Part shown: positions 27,301-34,467 of the stretch, piece after piece
Numbering within the stretch: position 1 is the stretch's first letter
Layout of the letters: every line of letters begins with the position of its first letter
NCBI GenBank assembly: GCA_946545475.1
Contig: CAMNNO010000003.1
Coordinates: forward strand, 1-41,613
Direction: 5' to 3'
Source of the DNA: an uncultured Blautia sp.
GTDB lineage: Bacteria > Bacillota > Clostridia > Lachnospirales > Lachnospiraceae
DNA: 41,613 bases
Position numbers and translations under genes: made by a program
The notes under the pieces: model-generated
Seen by the model: the letters and a program-made list of their open reading frames with translations, nothing else
Databases searched by the model: none
Told to the model about the DNA's origin: nothing

Positions 27301-27909
27301 TATGGCGAGTACGTCCCGCAGGGCACCTACAATGTGCTGGTGGATATGGCGTGCGACGGCTATATCACGGTCAATAACGTAAACCTGACGATCCATGTCG
27401 TATCTCCCTACCAGGTGAACGGGCAGATCATCGCCGGCGTTGACGGCGAGGCTCCGGTTGTCCATGTGAAGGCCGGCGAGGATGTCATCATCGATTCCGA
27501 GCCGTTTGCCTACCAGGCCTTCCTGTCCACGGCGGGCATGGGCAAGGAGATCACCAACTGGTACACCCTGAATGGCGCCAGATACCTGCGCAACGAGGAA
27601 AAGACCCACGCCGACGGCCCGACCATCGCTTATGAGACGGCCGAAGAAAAGCATGAAGTCACCTATACCCTTGAAGGCGCCGACGGCCTTGAGGTTGAGT
27701 ATCTGACCGGTACTGCCTATGGCCTTCGCACCAACAAGCCCTTCACCGTCAACACCGGTATTAAGATCGCAGCCCCGGCTGCGGGCACCTACAACCTTAC
27801 CGTCGTCCAGAACGTGCCGTGGGCGCCTGCCATGGCCGGCATCTGGCTCATGCCTGCGATGGGCGGCGAGGAGACCTTCACCCAGGATATCACGCTTGTG
27901 GTTGAATAA
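24331..27909 (+). CDS. Secreted GH3 beta-glycosidase, permuted domain order, with long C-terminal extension
   Basis: Signal peptide MKPKKLLSLFLAAGMALTGTPAMA; GH3 C-domain motif QVLLKNENGALPL first, then FnIII-like, then catalytic barrel (AKHMFANVQEHNR, ILRDEWGFQGATVNDAW). Confidence 0.9.
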   Translation: MKPKKLLSLFLAAGMALTGTPAMAGTVSGDMEAKGHFYADYVTLDDALEAGNRLHVEMTQEGQVLLKNENGALPLAADERDVTFLGIASVDYTRAGGGSGATRGTKYALDWFTGFEEEGFVINPKTKALYENLFVVLGGAHETNDSGKLLEPDMSYYSKSVVSTFKAYNDVAIVCISRFGRENMDTKTNSVEGHSDENDHYLQLDDNEHELIKLAKANFKKVVVMINSSMIMQIPELDAPVDTEYGVDAILWVGGIGDQGTKVAAQILKGDVNPSGHTPDIWPADFHKDPTFTNFSDMSQNIGEDGERMSSWLTYPDGSSTVYSDVEFREGIYMGYRYYETKADDMNAEAPGSGDEWYEEAVLYPFGYGLSYTTFDWELIGTSDKAITDPAQNISMEVKVTNTGDTAGKDVVELYVTTPYITGEIEKASAVLVGYAKTKMLKPGESDIVTIEFTAQNMASFDWDDSNNNGFEGYELDAGDYIVSARRNSHDVVIAETFTAAENIQCLYDLVTGAEIRPVFVDDFDTTREDLLENMISRATGLEQPKAQTAEERVLEDWEAAVLDAEEIYKPYMDEEGQPWYVEEVPAEWTQGAETDVTLADLAGLPYTPPTVEDGIATIADDEASQMWESYMNSLSWEDLTGLFLGSDGGQDGPVQFGGTCWASTPIAAATWNIDLLTEQGVMYGNQALLLGRFAWRGPGTNIHRSPFNGRTFEYYSEDPFLTASMAAVICAGAQSKGVSCFAKHMFANVQEHNRADYGGVCTFATEQVFREIYMRSFEWMVKYGHTNGMMTSFNRIGYVVNSNNWVVHEDILRDEWGFQGATVNDAWAKDFSSADLMIRAGDDTFMSGDASFTKTYLTLGEWDASLRDGKGSVLVPTEDGDDTFESNTHYFAMRKSAQRTQMAKVNSNQYKNFASDYELTATVYYGLGNAAQIECEDTSDFSITLCEGQELPLGLNASGFVVEYAQPILGQYQPGDAEYKQGWGVDNNIYGEYVPQGTYNVLVDMACDGYITVNNVNLTIHVVSPYQVNGQIIAGVDGEAPVVHVKAGEDVIIDSEPFAYQAFLSTAGMGKEITNWYTLNGARYLRNEEKTHADGPTIAYETAEEKHEVTYTLEGADGLEVEYLTGTAYGLRTNKPFTVNTGIKIAAPAAGTYNLTVVQNVPWAPAMAGIWLMPAMGGEETFTQDITLVVE

Positions 27910-27982
27910 GAAGCGGCTTATAAGATGTGACAGCAGTCAGCTCTTCCCGGGCTTTTTCCGCGGAAATCCTGACGCGCCTTTT

Positions 27983-28025
27983 GCGGCAGGGCAGAGGGCG
28001 GGAATACCGCTCCCTGTCCTGCCGC
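27983..28025. terminator. Strong intergenic hairpin (possible terminator)
   Basis: GCGGCAGG..CAG..GCGG-GAATA-CCGC..CTG..CCTGCCGC; no T tract. Confidence 0.4.
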
Positions 28026-28158
28026 ATGTTTGAGCGCTTTGCGCAGCTGCATACGATAGGGCGGAAACAGGTATAGCGCTTGCGCTTCCGGCACCGGATC
28101 TTCGTATCGCGCGCAAAGACCATGTTCGCGAGTATACAAAAGGTATAAAGGAGAAACG

Positions 28159-29508
28159 ATGAAAAAAGTATCCTCTTTGATTCTGGCTCTTTCCATGTCT
28201 CTGGTTCTTTGCGCGTCCGTCATGGCCGGAGACGACATCGATTCCAGCAAGACCGTCAGCAAGCTTGAGATCGGCTCCCTTCCCACCAAGACCGCCTATG
28301 TGGTCGGTGAGGAATTCAGCCTTGAGGGCGGCACCGTGATCGTGACCTATGACGACGGCACCACCGACGAAGTTCCCATGACGGCTAAGGGGCTCTCCGT
28401 CAAGGAGCCGGGCATGAAGGCCTCCGGCACCAAGACCGTCAGCATCAAGGCCGGCAAGAAGCAGGCCCGCTTTACCGTCGATGTGGCTAATAACAGCTTC
28501 ATCGTGACCTATGATCAGAACTATGAAGGCGCTCCGGCGGTTGAGGAGGTCGAGACCGTTAAGGGACAGAAGGCCGAGGAAAAGACGCCTTCCCGCGACG
28601 GCTACACCTTCGCCGGCTGGTATGTCAACCCAGACTTTACGGAAGCCTATAATTTCAAAAACGACATCACGGGCGATGTCAGCCTCTATGCCCTTTGGAC
28701 AAAGGACGGCGCCGAGAACGTGGACGTGACCTTTGACTATGGCTACTACGGCAAGAAGATCGCCTCCTACAGCTACCCGGTCGAGGCCGGCACGGCCGTC
28801 AGGAAGCCCGAAGCTGATCCCGAGCGCGTCGGCTATGTGTTCGATAAGTGGGTAGCCTCCGACGGCAGCGACTATGACTTCTCTGCCCCGGTTTCTGAGC
28901 CGGTTACCATCACCGCCTCCTGGACAAAAGCCCAGGACGGCGTAGCAACATACGTCTTTGAAGCCGAGGACACCAACCTGACCGGCAAGACCGGCCCCGC
29001 CGTTTCCGGCACGGCCAACGAGATCGGCATGATCATGCTGAAGGAAGACCGCGACTGCTCCAATGACCGCTGTGTGGGCTACCTGTATGCCTTTGGAAAC
29101 AGCCTTGAGTTCTATTTCGCCTCCGACGTGGAGACCGACAATGCTACCATCGCGTTAAGCCTTTCCGCCGAGATGGGCAATGTCAGCCTCGATGAGTCCA
29201 ATTACGGCATCTATCTCAACGACCAGAAGCTCAGCTACGCCCCCATCGTCATCGACGATGTTCCGGAATTTGACGCGGCCCTCTACATCGCGGACTGCCC
29301 TCCCTTCCGCACCTACGTTGTGGCTGAGGGCGTGACGCTTAAGCAGGGCGCCAACCTTGTCAAGGTCGTCACCGAAAACAATGAAAGCTATCCCGGCTCC
29401 ACGATGACCGCCCATGCGCCGCTTGTGGACTGCCTAAAGATCGACACGGACGCTGTCCTTATCTGGGACGAAAACTATGGGGTTCCCGCCGTTGGCAACT
29501 ATAAGTAA
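28159..29508 (+). CDS. Secreted Ig-like / InlB-repeat protein with C-terminal CBM6/35-like domain
   Basis: Signal peptide; YVVGEEFSLEGGTVIVTYDDGTTDEVP; DGYTFAGWYVNPDFTEAYNF..LYALW (InlB repeat); YVFEAEDTNLTG...ANLVKVVT...DCLKIDT. Confidence 0.8.
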   Translation: MKKVSSLILALSMSLVLCASVMAGDDIDSSKTVSKLEIGSLPTKTAYVVGEEFSLEGGTVIVTYDDGTTDEVPMTAKGLSVKEPGMKASGTKTVSIKAGKKQARFTVDVANNSFIVTYDQNYEGAPAVEEVETVKGQKAEEKTPSRDGYTFAGWYVNPDFTEAYNFKNDITGDVSLYALWTKDGAENVDVTFDYGYYGKKIASYSYPVEAGTAVRKPEADPERVGYVFDKWVASDGSDYDFSAPVSEPVTITASWTKAQDGVATYVFEAEDTNLTGKTGPAVSGTANEIGMIMLKEDRDCSNDRCVGYLYAFGNSLEFYFASDVETDNATIALSLSAEMGNVSLDESNYGIYLNDQKLSYAPIVIDDVPEFDAALYIADCPPFRTYVVAEGVTLKQGANLVKVVTENNESYPGSTMTAHAPLVDCLKIDTDAVLIWDENYGVPAVGNYK

Positions 29509-29520
29509 AGACTTTTTTGG

Positions 29521-29580
29521 GCGCCGGATTTTCGCCGCGCACACGGCATCATTCTGTGGAAAATTCGTGCGCATACGATA
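29521..29580 (-). repeat. Palindromic intergenic repeat copy C
   Basis: Reverse complement TATCGTATGCGCACGAATTTTCCACAGAATGATGCCGTGTGCGCGGCGAAAATCCGGCGC. Confidence 0.65.
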
Positions 29581-29594
29581 AGCTTCGCATCGGC

Positions 29595-29636
29595 GGTGCC
29601 TGCGGTGGGGGGATCCGCTGCGGGCACCGCTTTTTC
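29595..29636 (+). terminator. Rho-independent terminator
   Basis: GCGGTGCC...GCGG...CCGC...GGGCACCGC followed by TTTTT. Confidence 0.65.
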
Positions 29637-29683
29637 ACATCAATAGGATCATTTGTTCCCTATAGATATAGGAGAAAATTGTT

Positions 29684-32680
29684 ATGGCAAATCAGAAAAC
29701 GAAAGTGAAGAAGAGCAAGGCCGTCGTGATATGGGCGATCTTTGCCGTCGTCATCCTTCTGGTGGACGGCGCCGCCAACTATCTGCTCATGGGCCGGCCG
29801 GCAGGATTAAACAAGATCTATGAGGCCCCCCTAAGGAGCCTTGGCGAAACGATCGGCTTTGAGCTGAACGCGGGCGGCATGAGCGGCCTTATGGACACGG
29901 TATTCGGCGGCCAGAGGCCCATCTACAACACGGAAGTCGTCTCCATGTATCCGGCGCAGAAGGCGACGACAAAGGCCGAGGCCTTCGCCAATGCCCAGGA
30001 CGTGAACCTTAAGATGGCAGAGGAAGGATTTGTGCTCCTGAAAAATGAGGGAGCCGCCCTCCCGCTTGCCAAGGGCGCGAAGATCTCCGTGTTCGGCAAG
30101 AACAGCGTCAACCTGTCCTACGGCGGCTCCGGCTCCGGCGGTTTTGACACCAGCAATAACCAGGAGCTTTACGGCAGCCTCGACGCGGCCGGCTTTACCG
30201 TCAATCCCACCCTTAAGAGCTTTTATGAGGGCAGCGCCTCCGGCCCGGCCCGTTCCGCGAACTCCAGCGACCTGGACAGCGGCAGCAACCAGCGCATCGC
30301 CACGGCCGAGACGCCCCAGAGCAAGTACACGGACAGCGTGAAAAAGAGCTATGCCTCCTACAAGGACGCGGCCCTCGTGGTGATCACCCGCATCGGCGGC
30401 GAAGGCTTTGACCTGCCCCGCTACCAGGGGACGACGGAAGGCGCTGTGTCGCCGGACAGCCACTACCTGGAGCTCGACCAGAACGAGATGGATCTTCTCT
30501 CTGCCGTCACCGACGGAAGCTTTGACCATGTTGTCGTGGTCTTCAATACGCCCTCCAGCTTTGAGGCAACCTTCCTTACCGACGCCGCCTACGCCTCCTT
30601 CGCCGACAAGATCGACGCTGCCCTGTGGATCGGCTTTACCGGCTCCAACGGCATTACAGCCCTCGGCGAGATCCTGAACGGCACGGTGAATCCCTCCGGG
30701 CGTCTTGTCGACACCTGGGCCTCCGATTTCACCAAAAATCCGACCTTCGTGAACTTCGGCACAGGATGCCTGCCGGATAGCACGGACAAGTACGACGGCG
30801 GCCTTTACTACTCCGTGGACTACGAGGAAGGCATTTATGTCGGATACCGCTACTATGAGACCAGAGGCTTTACCGACGGCGAGGACTGGTACCAGGCTAA
30901 CGTGGTCTATCCCTTCGGCTATGGCCTCTCCTATACCGATTTCGAGTGGACCGTCGGCGAGCCGTCGGGGACAGATGTCAATGTGGAAGAGACGGTTTCC
31001 ATCCCCGTAACCGTAAAGAATACCGGCTCTGCCGCCGGCAAGGATGTGGTGCAGCTCTACGCCTGTGCCCCCTACACGGACGGCGGCATCGAGAAGGCCT
31101 ACAAGGTGCTGGTGGGCTTTGCCAAGACAAAGCTCCTGGCCCCGGGCGAGAGCGACACCGTGACCGTAACCTTCAACCCTTATGATGTGGCCAGCTACGA
31201 CTACCGCGACGCCAACGGCAACGGCTTTGCCGGGTATGAGCTGGAAGCGGGTGATTACACGCTGTTTGTGTCGAAAAATGCCCACGAGGCCGTTTCCGAG
31301 ATCGTCCTGACGCTGGACGACGACATTCTTCTGGACACCGACCCGGTGACGGGCAATGATGTCGTGAACCGCTATACGGATGCGGAAAATGCCCTTGACA
31401 GCGACTGGCAGCTGGATACGACTTTAAGCCGCTCCGACTGGGAAGGCACCTGGCCGACGCCCCAGACGGATGATGTCCACGCCGGCACGGAAGAGATGTA
31501 CGAGGAGATCCGGGATACAGAGCCCAACAACCCCACGGACTTTGACGAGGAAGAATATCCCTGGTTTGACGAGGAGGTCATCACCGTTCTCAGGGACCTC
31601 CTTCCCGAGGAGCCGGCGGATGGCTACCATGAGCTGGTCTCCTACGATGATGAGCGCTGGGAGGAGATCCTGGATGCCTGCAACGACCTGGAAATGCTGG
31701 ACCTTGTCAACAACGGCGCCTACCACACCCTGGCCATGGAGCTTGTCGGCATGCCCGCAACCCTCCACGGCGACGGCCCTGCCGGCTTTACCTGTTTCAT
31801 GAACAAGGAGCAGATCAACGGCACCTGCCAGTATGTCTCCGAGCCGGTCATGGCCTCCACCTGGAACGTGGAGCTGATCCAGGAGATGGGAGAGGCCCTC
31901 GGTGAGGAAGGCATTATGGGCGACAAGGCCACCGGCCAGCCCTATTCCAGCATCTACGCCCCCGGCGTCAACATCCATAGAAGCCCCTTCGGCGGCAGGT
32001 GCTCCGAGTATTTCTCTGAGGATTCCTTCCTGTCCGGCATCATCGGCACCGCCGAGATCCAGGGCATGCAGAGCCGCGGCGTCATCCCCACTGTTAAGCA
32101 CTTTGTGGCCAACGAGCAGGAAACGCACCGCTCCATCGGCGGGGACCTTAGCTGGGTGGGCGAGCAGGCGCTCCGCGAGATCTATCTCAAGCCCTTTGAA
32201 TATACCGTGAAGCTCGGCGAGGCCCGCGGCCTCATGAGTTCCTTCAACCGCATCGGCACCCGCTGGACCGGCGGCGACTACCGGCTGCTTACCGAGATCC
32301 TCCGCGATGAGTGGGGCTTTAACGGCTATGTTATCTGCGACTTCAACACCATCCCGCAGTACATGATCCCGCGCCAGATGTTCTACGCGGGCGGAAGCCT
32401 CGACCTGGCGACCCTCACCAGCTCCATGTGGACCGACTGCGATTCCTCCGAGAACGGAGACGCCATTGTGCTCCGCCGTGCGACCAAGGACCTTATGTAC
32501 GCCTTTGTAAATTCGAACGCCATGAACGCCGAGGTCATCGGATACAATCCTCCGCTCTGGCATGATTACCTTAAATACCTGAACATCGGCCTTATCGGGC
32601 TTGTCGTTCTCTGGGGAATATTGGCATTTGTCCGCCGCGCCTCCTACAACAAAAAGCAGAGGGCGAAGGCTGACGTGTAA
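29684..32680 (+). CDS. Membrane-anchored GH3 glycosidase, permuted order, N- and C-terminal TM helices
   Basis: N-terminal VVIWAIFAVVILLVDGAANYLL; FVLLKNEGAALPLAKG first; VKHFVANEQE, ILRDEWGFNGYVICDFN; C-terminal YLNIGLIGLVVLWGILAFVRR + basic tail. Confidence 0.9.
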   Translation: MANQKTKVKKSKAVVIWAIFAVVILLVDGAANYLLMGRPAGLNKIYEAPLRSLGETIGFELNAGGMSGLMDTVFGGQRPIYNTEVVSMYPAQKATTKAEAFANAQDVNLKMAEEGFVLLKNEGAALPLAKGAKISVFGKNSVNLSYGGSGSGGFDTSNNQELYGSLDAAGFTVNPTLKSFYEGSASGPARSANSSDLDSGSNQRIATAETPQSKYTDSVKKSYASYKDAALVVITRIGGEGFDLPRYQGTTEGAVSPDSHYLELDQNEMDLLSAVTDGSFDHVVVVFNTPSSFEATFLTDAAYASFADKIDAALWIGFTGSNGITALGEILNGTVNPSGRLVDTWASDFTKNPTFVNFGTGCLPDSTDKYDGGLYYSVDYEEGIYVGYRYYETRGFTDGEDWYQANVVYPFGYGLSYTDFEWTVGEPSGTDVNVEETVSIPVTVKNTGSAAGKDVVQLYACAPYTDGGIEKAYKVLVGFAKTKLLAPGESDTVTVTFNPYDVASYDYRDANGNGFAGYELEAGDYTLFVSKNAHEAVSEIVLTLDDDILLDTDPVTGNDVVNRYTDAENALDSDWQLDTTLSRSDWEGTWPTPQTDDVHAGTEEMYEEIRDTEPNNPTDFDEEEYPWFDEEVITVLRDLLPEEPADGYHELVSYDDERWEEILDACNDLEMLDLVNNGAYHTLAMELVGMPATLHGDGPAGFTCFMNKEQINGTCQYVSEPVMASTWNVELIQEMGEALGEEGIMGDKATGQPYSSIYAPGVNIHRSPFGGRCSEYFSEDSFLSGIIGTAEIQGMQSRGVIPTVKHFVANEQETHRSIGGDLSWVGEQALREIYLKPFEYTVKLGEARGLMSSFNRIGTRWTGGDYRLLTEILRDEWGFNGYVICDFNTIPQYMIPRQMFYAGGSLDLATLTSSMWTDCDSSENGDAIVLRRATKDLMYAFVNSNAMNAEVIGYNPPLWHDYLKYLNIGLIGLVVLWGILAFVRRASYNKKQRAKADV

Positions 32681-32699
32681 GAAGAAATAGGCAGTAAAA

Positions 32700-32763
32700 G
32701 GAAGAAATGGGGACGGTTCTCTTTTCTTGTAATTAAGAAAAGAGAACCGTCCCCATTTCTTCC
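32700..32763. repeat. 29-bp perfect inverted repeat (bidirectional terminator or REP-like) between convergent genes
   Basis: GGAAGAAATGGGGACGGTTCTCTTTTCTT-gtaatt-AAGAAAAGAGAACCGTCCCCATTTCTTCC. Confidence 0.85.
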
Positions 32764-32825
32764 CTGTCCCTCCAAATGCTTATCTTTCCGGGCAATGAAG
32801 CGGCAGGGTGAGCTTTAGCCTGCGC

Positions 32826-34124
32826 TTATTTCCACAGAACGTTGGACACGTAGTATTCAAAAATTTCCGGCCAGTTAAACCAGTCATGGGCGCCTGTCAG
32901 GAAGTAGGACTGATAGGTGACGCCGAGGGAATCCAGAGCCTCCATGGCGGGCTTGACGGAGAAGGTCCTGCCGTCGTAGGCATAGTCTTCTTCACCGGCG
33001 CCGATGAACAGGTTCACATCGTGGATGAGCGGATTCTCGGGATTATAACTGGTCATTTCAGGCGTAACCGCGCCGGAGAAGGCGCCGTAGTAGTTGAACA
33101 GTCCGGTCATGTTGTAGAACATGTGCATCGTGGTCATGCCGCCCATGGACAGGCCGCAGAAGCACCGGTCATTCACATCATCGGAGATGTTATAGATGCT
33201 TTCGATAAAGGGCAGCACACAGGTTTCGATGTTAATGCCGTAGTTTTCGAAATTCCAGAATTCTTCTTCCTGGAAGACATTGCCGTTCGGGGTCACGACG
33301 ATCGCCGGACGGGTCTTGCCCTGGGCGATCAGGTTATCCATAATGTTGTTTGCCTGGCCCTGGCTGAACCAGTCGGCCTCGTTGCCAAAACGGCCATGGG
33401 AGAGGATGATCAGCGGATAAGGCTGTGTCTTGTCATAACCGGCGGGGAGATAGACGCCAAGGGACTGGGTTTCGCCGTTCAGGTCAGTATAGGTCTGGAA
33501 GGTTACCGTACCGCGTCCGGCGGGGTCTGCGATCGGCGCACGTGCCGTATCGCCGACGATCAGCTCGCTGTTGGACTGGCTGCCGGTAAGGGTGGCGTGG
33601 ATGGGCAGGTTTTTGGGATCCTGAATAGCTATGTTTTTGCCGGCTTCGCCAAAACCAAAGCTGCCCTTTTCACCTGTCTTTGTGGTCACATTGGCCCAGG
33701 TCATCACGGGATTTTCAGGTCCCAATTCGGGATTGATGATAAACTGATAGGGATAGACACCGGCGGGAAGCTCGAAAGTAATCTCATAAATTCCGTCAGC
33801 GTTCAGGGTCATATCCTCGTAGTACAGACCGCCGATGGAAGCCATGCCGGGTTTATACTCGCAGGGAGGATAATACTTCTCAACGCCGTCCAACATGCCG
33901 GTCTCGTCGGTATGCCCGGTCATGTTGCTTTCATAGAACAGAAACTCGCCGCGGATGCCTGCCCCGGTGACTTCCACATCCGTAACATCGCTGGGATCGA
34001 GAGTAACTGTCACCGTGTACAGCCCGCTTTCGGGAGAAGCGGCTTCTTCTGCGCTCACGGCGGAAATGCTGCAGATCATCAAAAGGGCGGCAGCTGTCAG
34101 AGTGTGCATGGGCATCTTTTTCAT
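32826..34124 (-). CDS. Secreted CE1-type esterase, paralog 2
   Basis: Co-linear with 20305..21606 product; YPLIILSHGRFGNEADWFSQGQANNIMDNLIAQGKTR; GLSMGGMTT; GAHDWFNW. Confidence 0.85.
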   Translation of the reverse strand: MKKMPMHTLTAAALLMICSISAVSAEEAASPESGLYTVTVTLDPSDVTDVEVTGAGIRGEFLFYESNMTGHTDETGMLDGVEKYYPPCEYKPGMASIGGLYYEDMTLNADGIYEITFELPAGVYPYQFIINPELGPENPVMTWANVTTKTGEKGSFGFGEAGKNIAIQDPKNLPIHATLTGSQSNSELIVGDTARAPIADPAGRGTVTFQTYTDLNGETQSLGVYLPAGYDKTQPYPLIILSHGRFGNEADWFSQGQANNIMDNLIAQGKTRPAIVVTPNGNVFQEEEFWNFENYGINIETCVLPFIESIYNISDDVNDRCFCGLSMGGMTTMHMFYNMTGLFNYYGAFSGAVTPEMTSYNPENPLIHDVNLFIGAGEEDYAYDGRTFSVKPAMEALDSLGVTYQSYFLTGAHDWFNWPEIFEYYVSNVLWK

Positions 34125-34239
34125 CGTTAAAAACCTCCTTATTTAGGCGTTGGCGGGCAGCAGTCAGTCTTATCCTGATATGCGTGTTTGAGATTTTCTT
34201 TGAAGTCATTGCGCAAACCAGGAACACAACTGATGGCAT

Positions 34240-34467
34240 TATAGTATGCGCACGAATTTTCAGCGGAAATGTGTCTGCTTGCAGCGGCGAAAATTCGGCG
34301 CAGTAAACGAATCAAAACGAGAGGCGTTTTATTCGTTTACTATAATATAGCATTTTCTGCTGCGAAAACCTAGAATACATCTTATTCTGTCCATTTTGAA
34401 ACTTTTTTTGCGGATATCAATATAGCTTTAGCGGCCGTTTCCGCTGAAAGTTCGTGCGCATACTATA
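34240..34467. mobile_element. 228-bp MITE-like element with 30-nt TIRs (29/30 match); contains repeat copies B and D
   Basis: Left TATAGTATGCGCACGAATTTTCAGCGGAAA (34240-34269), right TTTCCGCTGAAAGTTCGTGCGCATACTATA (34438-34467); internal hairpin AGTAAACGAAT...ATTCGTTTACT 34302-34341; no ORF. Confidence 0.65.

Noticed and set aside
26233-27654. 473-aa minus-strand ORF inside GH3
   Set aside because: Fully antisense to a convincing GH3 gene; His/Val/Gly-rich artefactual composition
29831-32563. 484-aa and 379-aa minus-strand ORFs inside the second GH3
   Set aside because: Antisense shadows of a well-supported CDS
32808-34130. 440-aa plus-strand ORF as a real gene
   Set aside because: Sense strand carries a signal-peptide CE1 esterase with RBS and a paralog; antisense product has no recognisable fold
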